This document shows positions 1-4,589 of a stretch of DNA of 6,247 nucleotides, in pieces; position 1 is the stretch's first letter; every line of letters begins with the position of its first letter. This DNA comes from Nitrospinota bacterium (GTDB lineage: Bacteria > Tectomicrobia > Entotheonellia > J063). Made by a program: the position numbers and the translations under genes. A model generated the notes under the pieces. It saw nothing but the letters and a program-made list of their open reading frames with translations, had not been told where the DNA came from and did not search any database. The stretch covers positions 1 to 6,247 of the forward strand of contig RFHZ01000237.1 in the NCBI GenBank assembly GCA_003696125.1, read 5' to 3'.

Positions 1-47
1 CCTGCCCGTATTTTCATCGTGGTCTATTGAGTAACGAATTGACACTG

Positions 48-70
48 AAAAATAGCACCGGTAACCGGCG
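48..70 (-). terminator. Weak intrinsic terminator-like hairpin after the ABC operon
   Basis: Read on the minus strand, a 6-bp stem (one G-U wobble) with a TTA loop is built around CCGG-TTA-CCGG at 56-70. It is followed after three bases by five consecutive U (plus-strand A 48-52). It lies 26 bases beyond the stop codon of the DppC-like permease, where an operon end would be expected. The stem is short and the U-tract is not immediately adjacent, so this is a weak candidate. If it works, the operon ends here and the ATPase genes are encoded elsewhere. Confidence 0.35.
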
Positions 71-96
71 AAGTTGGGATGAGAGGCGATTATCCC

Positions 97-1008
97 TTAC
101 AAGTCTTCTCCCCGTAATCGAGGATCGAGAATGTCCCGAATGGCATCTCCCACGATGTTGAAGGCTAAGACAGCGATCATGATTGCCAGGCCAGAGAAGG
201 TGGTGATCCAGGAACAGCACTTGATGTACTGTCGACCTTCACTCAAGATATTCCCCCAACTAGGTGTTGGAGGGGGCACGCCAAGTCCGAGAAAGCTCAA
301 CCCAGCCTCGACACGGATAGAACTCGCAACGTAGAGTGAAGCCATCACGATCAGGGTGGCCACCATATTGGGAAAGAGGTGACGTATCATGATACGGAGA
401 TTACTACTGCCTGCCGCTTGGGCAGCCATGATAAACTCATTTTCTTTGAGGGAGAGGACCAGACTACGGGATAGTCGAACAAAGTTGGGAATCAGCCCTA
501 CGCCGATAGCAATAATTTCGTTAGTGAGACTCGAACCCAAAACGGTCACGATGATGAGCGCCAGCAGAAGGAGGGGGAAGGCGAGCATGATATCTGTCAT
601 GCGCATGATCAGCGCTTCAATCTTGCCACCGAAATAGCCAGCAATGATTCCGAGAGGGGTACCGATAAGAAAACCCAGAACGACCGAACTTACCCCCACC
701 TCTAGAGACACCCGGGTTCCCCAAATAATACGGCTTAACAGATCCCGGCCGTACATATCGGTACCGAGGAGATGCCGGCTGCTCGGTCCTTTAAGGACAT
801 AGTCAGGGTATTGAGCCGAGGGACTATAGGGCACAATCCAGGGAGCAATAATAGCGATGATGACCATAGTCAGAACGATCCACAACCCAAACACGAGCGG
901 TAGGTACCGGCGAATCCGCCGTTTAGAAATCCCCTCCACCTTTGATTGCCGCGCCGTAGCGATCGAGAGGAGCGTTCTTATCCCAAAGGAGCTCTTTGAG
1001 AACCCCAT
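97..1008 (-). CDS. Peptide/nickel-type ABC transporter permease, DppC/OppC-like
   Basis: This is a 303-residue inner-membrane permease of the binding-protein-dependent transport family, DppC/OppC branch. It should pair with the DppB-like protein encoded just upstream to form the channel through which the ATPases drive solute uptake. Visible features are an N-terminal cytoplasmic stretch (about 1-35) and a first membrane segment (about 36-59). The subfamily signature LLGTDMYGRDLLSR follows at about 80-93, then further membrane segments near 103-125, 136-158, 163-185, 217-235 and 270-290. The cytoplasmic EAA-type loop that docks onto the ATPase lies at about 191-214 (AAQAAGSSN...IRHLFPN). GLSFLGLGVPPPTPSWG (236-252) and the C-terminal DPRLR are also typical, and the length is normal for the family. 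The ATG start follows a GGAAGGA ribosome-binding site inside a 14-base gap after the preceding permease, so the two genes are almost certainly cotranscribed. The substrate cannot be told from sequence; dipeptides, oligopeptides, nickel or glutathione are all used by relatives. Confidence 0.95.
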   Translation of the reverse strand: MGFSKSSFGIRTLLSIATARQSKVEGISKRRIRRYLPLVFGLWIVLTMVIIAIIAPWIVPYSPSAQYPDYVLKGPSSRHLLGTDMYGRDLLSRIIWGTRVSLEVGVSSVVLGFLIGTPLGIIAGYFGGKIEALIMRMTDIMLAFPLLLLALIIVTVLGSSLTNEIIAIGVGLIPNFVRLSRSLVLSLKENEFIMAAQAAGSSNLRIMIRHLFPNMVATLIVMASLYVASSIRVEAGLSFLGLGVPPPTPSWGNILSEGRQYIKCCSWITTFSGLAIMIAVLAFNIVGDAIRDILDPRLRGEDL

Positions 1009-1022
1009 ACCTGTTCCTTCCT

Positions 1023-2027
1023 TCAGCGATAACTGATCCGTGGATCGATCCAGGCGTATAGGATATCGACGATGAGGTTTACCAGGATGATCGTCATGGT
1101 AAACACAGTCACTGCCCCCTGAACGAGCGGATAGTCACGAGCACCAATGGCATCAATGAGCATCTTGCCGAGCCCTGGTCGCGTAAAGACCGTCTCGGTC
1201 AGCACTGCACCGGCAAGGAGGATTCCGACAAACAGACCGATGACGGTGACAAGAGGGATCAACATGTTCCGCAGCGCATGTTTGTACATCACGATCCGCT
1301 CGGGCAATCCCTTGGAACGAGCCGTTCGGATGTAATCCTGACTGATAACCTCCAGCATGGCTGATCGGGCCAGTCGGGTAACGGTTGCGGCCAGGGTAAA
1401 GCCGAGGGCGAATGCCGGTAAGGCCAAATGCAGTAATACATCTCCTACCGCTTCCACAAAGTCGGTGGGATATTCCAGAACTTCACCGCTGAACAGCATA
1501 TCTAAGACGGTCTCTAAGTCCCCTCCTCCGATAAGAGGAAAAAGGTCTAGACGCAAAGAGAACAGGATTAAGAGCAAGATACCAAAGTAGAAGACCGGGA
1601 TGGAGAGACCGATCAGGGAAAGGATACGTGAGGTATAGTCGATGAGCAGGTTGCGTCGGTTTAGGGCAGAGAAGATCCCAGCCGGTATGCCGAGCACCAG
1701 GGAGACCAAGGTACTGGCCAAGACGAGGAGAAAGGTGTGAGGGAACATCCTTCCGATATAACTGGCCACGGTATAGTTGAAGAAGAGAGAACGCCCGAAA
1801 TCGAACTGTAACGACCGCCAGATATAGTTTGCATACTGGACGTACAGGGGCCGATCAAGACCCAAGTTCCTTATACAGTCTGCTAGAGCCTCCTGAGTGG
1901 CTTCATCCCCCAGCATAGCGATACACGGGTCACCAGGAAGGATGCGCATGGCAAAGAAAACCAGGCTCATCGCGCCGATCAACATCGGAATCGTTACGAG
2001 TAAGCGTCTGATGATGTACTGAAACAC
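1023..2027 (-). CDS. Peptide/nickel-type ABC transporter permease, DppB/OppB-like
   Basis: This is a 334-residue inner-membrane permease of the DppB/OppB branch, the partner of the DppC-like protein downstream. The start MFQYIIRRLLVTIPMLIG and the motif FAMRILPGDP (about 25-34) are characteristic. Membrane segments can be placed near 10-30, 98-121, 133-158, 198-216, 257-279 and 304-326. The EAA-type cytoplasmic loop contacting the ATPase is at 231-254 (DYIRTARSKGLPERI...KHALRN). ETVFTRPGLGKML (278-290) and the C-terminal AWIDPR are also family hallmarks. The start codon is GTG at 2027, preceded six bases away by AAGGGG, which supports it. The extracytoplasmic loop at about 165-195 is acidic. 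The gene lies 94 bases after the binding-protein gene, behind an RNA hairpin, so it may be expressed at a lower level than that gene. The substrate is unknown. Confidence 0.95.
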   Translation of the reverse strand: MFQYIIRRLLVTIPMLIGAMSLVFFAMRILPGDPCIAMLGDEATQEALADCIRNLGLDRPLYVQYANYIWRSLQFDFGRSLFFNYTVASYIGRMFPHTFLLVLASTLVSLVLGIPAGIFSALNRRNLLIDYTSRILSLIGLSIPVFYFGILLLILFSLRLDLFPLIGGGDLETVLDMLFSGEVLEYPTDFVEAVGDVLLHLALPAFALGFTLAATVTRLARSAMLEVISQDYIRTARSKGLPERIVMYKHALRNMLIPLVTVIGLFVGILLAGAVLTETVFTRPGLGKMLIDAIGARDYPLVQGAVTVFTMTIILVNLIVDILYAWIDPRISYR

Positions 2028-2057
2028 CCGATTCCCCTTATCTGACGCTTACAGCAC

Positions 2058-2087
2058 AGGCAGAGCGAACCAAAGTCCGCCCTGCCT
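2058..2087 (-). other. Intergenic RNA hairpin between binding-protein and permease genes
   Basis: On the minus strand the bases 2087-2078 (AGGCAGGGCG) pair with 2067-2058 (CGCTCTGCCT). This gives a continuous 10-bp stem with one G-U wobble and a 10-nt loop. No U-tract follows, so it does not look like a full terminator. Hairpins between a periplasmic binding-protein gene and its permease genes are known in other ABC operons (for example malE-malF) to protect the upstream mRNA end or cut read-through, leaving more binding protein than permease. That role here is inference. Confidence 0.55.
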
Positions 2088-2121
2088 CATAGTAGGCCCT
2101 CTCCGTTACCACTTCCCCTGC

Positions 2122-3729
2122 TTACTCTTTGATGGTAAGCATTTCCGGGTAATTATAGAAATAGTGTAGGGCAAACTCCCCGTATTCAGGGTCAAAGGGG
2201 CTAGCGACTCGTTTAGGATTGCGGAGAGTGATATTCGGGACATCCACGATAGGCAGGTTGACCGCATCGGCCATAATCTGGCGTTGCGCCTTATGGTAAT
2301 ACGCAGCTCGCTTCTTCGGGTCCCGCTCTTTTCGCGCCTGCTCGAGCAATTCATCGATCTCCTTGTAATGGGCAAAGTTGGTCCCCATGTTGCCCGTTTT
2401 CGGATCCGGTGCTTCACTCGAGTGGAAAAAGAGCGTCAGCCAGACATCTCCATCGGTCAGGCGTGTACCTCCGTACAACACGAAGGGGTTGAGATTCATA
2501 CGGATATACTTGTGATAGGTCGGATGTTCGACCATCTGCAGCTCGATATTGAAACCGGCTTTTTTCAATTGCTCCTGGACAATCACCATGATCTTGGGGT
2601 AGTGGAACGACTTGGTGATATAGTAATTCTTGATGGTGATGCCATTCGGATAACCGGCTTCCTTCAGCAACTGTCGGGACAGGGCCGGGTTGTACTCTGG
2701 CATTTCCACCGGAATGTGGCCAAAATAGCCAGGAGGCAGAGGGCTGTCTGCAATCTTGGCGAGTCCTTTAGGATAGAGCGTTTTAACGATGGCTTCTCTA
2801 TCGATACCGTGGAGTAGGGCTCGTCTCACCCGAATATCGTCAAAGGGGGGTTTGGTGTAGTTGATATAGAAGCGGTACTGTCCTCCCGGTCCCCGTTTAT
2901 CGATAACCGCTCCCATCTTGGCTGCCTGTTCGACGACATCAGGCGTGACCACGTTGGGATAGATAATGTCAAAGGTACCTTTCTCCAAACCGATCAGCTT
3001 GGTGGCGTCCTCTGGAACATCAAACCAATGAACCTCATCGATTTGGGGTCGACCAAAGTAGTACTTCTTGTTCGCTCTCAAGATCACCTTCTCGCGGGGG
3101 ATGTGGCGGACAAAATAGAAGGGACCAGTGCCGATCGGATTCCAGGCGTAATCCTCTCCATACTTTGTCACCGCTTTCTTGCTGAGCATATAGCCCTGCT
3201 GATACCCGACCATCCGGAGTAGAAAGACCGGGTCATAGTTATGCAGAGTGATCTGCACCGTGTATCTATCGAGAACCTTTACTCCTTTGATGACGCTGAA
3301 ATTTTTGGCAAACCGATTCCCTTTCAGTGATCTATCCTTGGCCCGCTCGATAGAGAACTTTACATCCTCGGCCGTGAATTCTCCAAAGCCCTTGTGCCAC
3401 TGAATCCCCTTGCGGAGCTTGAACGTCCAGACCGTCCCCTCCTCATTCGTCGACCAGCTTTCCGCCATATCCGGCTCGACCTCAGCCGTGGTAACTCTGT
3501 TATCCGGTGTGATCTTAAATCGGGTCAGTCCCCGATAGATAAACCGCACAATTCCCTGAGTCTGTCCCAAAGTACTCGTATACGGATCTAAGGTATCAGG
3601 CTCTTTAAGGTGTCCAATCTTGAGGATCTTCTTCTTCGCGTATACCGGTCCTGGTAAGAGCGTAAAGCCTAAGGTGAGCAGGAGCACTGCGATAACGATG
3701 CCTTTCCCCCAAAGGTTCCCTCGTAACAT
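2122..3729 (-). CDS. ABC transporter periplasmic substrate-binding protein, family 5 (peptide/nickel type)
   Basis: This 535-residue protein is a family 5 extracellular solute-binding protein (SBP_bac_5), the periplasmic receptor of the importer. Residues 1-31 form a Sec signal peptide: a basic start (MLRGNLWGKG), a hydrophobic core (about 11-27) and a likely cleavage after VYA at 31. There is no lipobox cysteine, so it should be soluble in the periplasm rather than a lipoprotein. The mature part starts KKKILKIGHLKEPDTLDPY. The family signature lies at about 87-128 (DMAESWSTNEEGTVWTF, LRKGIQWHKG, FTAEDVKFSIERA). Later typical motifs are IGTGPFYF (199-206), DDIRVRRALLHGIDREAI (297-314) and KEAGYPNG (356-363). 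The frame stays open upstream to an ATG at 3846. I chose 3729 because it directly follows a purine-rich AGGGAGGGGAG site, begins a proper signal peptide, and lies downstream of the promoter, whose -10 box the longer start would overlap. It is the first gene of the operon. The ligand cannot be deduced. Confidence 0.93.
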   Translation of the reverse strand: MLRGNLWGKGIVIAVLLLTLGFTLLPGPVYAKKKILKIGHLKEPDTLDPYTSTLGQTQGIVRFIYRGLTRFKITPDNRVTTAEVEPDMAESWSTNEEGTVWTFKLRKGIQWHKGFGEFTAEDVKFSIERAKDRSLKGNRFAKNFSVIKGVKVLDRYTVQITLHNYDPVFLLRMVGYQQGYMLSKKAVTKYGEDYAWNPIGTGPFYFVRHIPREKVILRANKKYYFGRPQIDEVHWFDVPEDATKLIGLEKGTFDIIYPNVVTPDVVEQAAKMGAVIDKRGPGGQYRFYINYTKPPFDDIRVRRALLHGIDREAIVKTLYPKGLAKIADSPLPPGYFGHIPVEMPEYNPALSRQLLKEAGYPNGITIKNYYITKSFHYPKIMVIVQEQLKKAGFNIELQMVEHPTYHKYIRMNLNPFVLYGGTRLTDGDVWLTLFFHSSEAPDPKTGNMGTNFAHYKEIDELLEQARKERDPKKRAAYYHKAQRQIMADAVNLPIVDVPNITLRNPKRVASPFDPEYGEFALHYFYNYPEMLTIKE

Positions 3730-3836
3730 CTCCCCTCCCTCCCTGCTTAAGGTTTGCCCCTTCTTGTGTCTCGGCTTAAACTCTATACCGGTGTAGCAGA
3801 CCTCCCTTCCTCTATACGTTAGCCTAAATTTTGCCA

Positions 3837-3865
3837 AAAATATCATAGACAGGATAGAGAGTCAA
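3837..3865 (-). promoter_or_regulatory. Predicted sigma70-type promoter for the ABC operon
   Basis: On the minus strand, TTGACT (3865-3860) is followed by 17 bases and TATTTT (3842-3837). A TG one base before the -10 makes it an extended -10 promoter. Transcription would begin near 3830, giving a 5' leader of about 100 bases before the binding-protein ATG at 3729. The octamer GTATAGAG occurs twice in that leader (minus strand, at 3817-3810 and 3788-3781), which might be an operator, but it is too short to be sure. The call rests on consensus match, spacing and position. Confidence 0.6.
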
Positions 3866-4147
3866 GGAATTTCTTTAAGCGTAGGTATCTGGCTCAAGTC
3901 CATGAGGAGACCACTTTGACCAAGTGATAAGCGGCATGGCTTCGGCACGGATACCCTGCGCTATGACCACCGGGTGTCTATTGTCGGAGCGGTTTCAACC
4001 GCGATGCCGAATAGCCGTTCCTCTGGGGTCACGACTAAACTCCTCTTACAAGGTAAGGGTGAACCCATCGTCATTGGGCAGCACAATGTCGTCTCTGGAG
4101 CCAAACGACGCCACGAAAATGAAACAGATACCCCTGCAAAAAATCGG
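3866..4147. other. Intergenic stretch without a recognisable gene
   Basis: This stretch lies between the divergently oriented ABC promoter and the tRNA promoter. A plus-strand frame is open from 3920 to the stop at 4172-4174 (84 codons, including SIVGAVSTAMPNS and TTKLLLQGKGEPIVIGQHN). It has only a GTG (3974) or an internal ATG as start, no convincing ribosome-binding site, and no family I recognise. It also runs through the tRNA promoter. Another plus-strand frame (3924-4163) and the minus-strand readings are no better. A small inverted repeat GCGGT-TTCA-ACCGC lies at 3989-4002. The stretch could be a decayed gene fragment or plain spacer. Confidence 0.5.
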
Positions 4148-4175
4148 TTGCAATTTGCGGTGAGTATGCTATAGT
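4148..4175 (+). promoter_or_regulatory. Predicted sigma70-type promoter of the tRNA-Val gene
   Basis: TTGCAA (4148-4153), a 16-base spacer and TATAGT (4170-4175) are followed by the tRNA 17 bases after the -10 box. A TG at 4167-4168, one base before the -10, makes an extended -10 element. The start point would be near 4182, leaving an 11-nt 5' leader to be removed by RNase P. The position and the consensus match are good. Confidence 0.65.
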
Positions 4176-4192
4176 ATGGTTAACACAAGAGA

Positions 4193-4264
4193 GGGCCGTT
4201 AGCTCAGAGGGAGAGCGCTGCCTTCACACGGCAGAGGTCGTTGGTTCAAGTCCAACACGGCCTA
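4193..4264 (+). tRNA. tRNA-Val (anticodon CAC)
   Basis: A complete 72-nt cloverleaf is present. The acceptor stem pairs 4193-4199 with 4257-4263, and U8 and A9 are at 4200-4201. The D stem pairs GCTC with GAGC (4202-4205 and 4213-4216). The anticodon stem CTGCC/GGCAG encloses the loop TTCACAC (4223-4229), with anticodon CAC at 4225-4227 reading GTG valine codons. A five-base variable region (4235-4239) is followed by a T stem GTTGG/CCAAC with loop TTCAAGT. The discriminator base is A (4264), as usual for valine tRNAs. The 3' CCA is not encoded and must be added by the CCA-adding enzyme. The first acceptor pair is G1-U72 rather than the usual G1-C72, which is the only irregularity. The gene is a single-tRNA unit with its own promoter and terminator. 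Confidence 0.96.
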
Positions 4265-4268
4265 TACA

Positions 4269-4308
4269 GAGGGTAGGCCCCGGGAAGGGGAGCTACCCTC
4301 TTTTTTTT
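4269..4308 (+). terminator. Strong intrinsic terminator of the tRNA-Val unit
   Basis: GAGGGTAG (4269-4276) pairs perfectly with CTACCCTC (4293-4300). An inner CCCC (4278-4281) pairs with GGGG (4287-4290). Eight T follow directly (4301-4308). It starts four bases after the tRNA, so transcription of the tRNA ends here and does not run into the downstream gene. Confidence 0.92.
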
Positions 4309-4382
4309 AACTCCTCAGCAATAACGCCTCTTCCTTACCCTATTCCGACTGCTGATAAGAGCAATCGCCGACTCCTTTACCC

Positions 4383-4411
4383 TTGACACCCATTCTCTTC
4401 CCCGCTATAGT
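4383..4411 (+). promoter_or_regulatory. Near-consensus sigma70-type promoter for the DUF3604 gene
   Basis: A perfect -35 box TTGACA (4383-4388), an optimal 17-base spacer and the -10 box TATAGT (4406-4411) point toward the gene at 4590. The start point would be near 4418, giving a leader of about 170 bases. Such a strong promoter with a long leader suggests control after initiation, or repression by a factor whose site I cannot identify. Confidence 0.7.
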
Positions 4412-4429
4412 GCTCCCTAAGGACCTTCT

Positions 4430-4456
4430 ATGGCTAACCTGAGGCCTCATCTCTGA
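4430..4456 (+). CDS. Possible 8-codon leader peptide in the DUF3604 gene leader
   Basis: An ATG at 4430 opens the short frame MANLRPHL followed by TGA. AAGGA at 4419-4423 lies six bases before it, a good ribosome-binding site. The frame begins about 12 bases after the predicted transcription start and ends five bases before an inverted repeat. This layout resembles leader peptides of translation-coupled attenuators. However, an 8-codon frame is easily found by chance, no residue is repeated in a telling way, and no terminator with a T-tract follows. It is a tentative call only. Confidence 0.2.
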   Translation: MANLRPHL

Positions 4457-4461
4457 ACCAG

Positions 4462-4485
4462 CCTTCAAGACAGGATACTTGAAGG
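4462..4485 (+). repeat. Perfect 8-bp inverted repeat in the DUF3604 leader
   Basis: CCTTCAAG (4462-4469) and CTTGAAGG (4478-4485) are exact reverse complements separated by eight bases. It lies about 105 bases before the start codon and about 45 bases after the predicted transcription start. It could be an RNA hairpin or a dimeric operator downstream of the promoter. There is no T-tract, so it is not a terminator. Confidence 0.5.
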
Positions 4486-4589
4486 TGAGTTTTGGAGTGT
4501 TGCTCATTCCTGGCTTCACGATCTCTCGTGATGATCTACCCACAACAACAGGCCATACGGCATAAAGACAATAAGGAGAGGGGAGAGTA

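Noticed and set aside
1-17. Minus-strand ATG at 17 (reading MKIRA) as the start of a downstream operon gene
   Set aside because: Only five codons are visible, there is no good ribosome-binding site, and the beginning does not resemble that of a Dpp ATPase. It cannot be supported.
39-44. TTGACA on the plus strand as a promoter -35 box
   Set aside because: No acceptable -10 box occurs at the proper spacing, and it would point into the antisense strand of the permease gene.
2284-2817. Plus-strand open frame of 177 codons opposite the binding-protein gene
   Set aside because: It is antisense to a well-supported family 5 binding protein and has no recognisable motif.
4340-4543. Minus-strand frame of 67 codons between the tRNA terminator and the DUF3604 gene
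   Set aside because: It has no family resemblance and covers the strong plus-strand promoter and leader. It is most likely chance.
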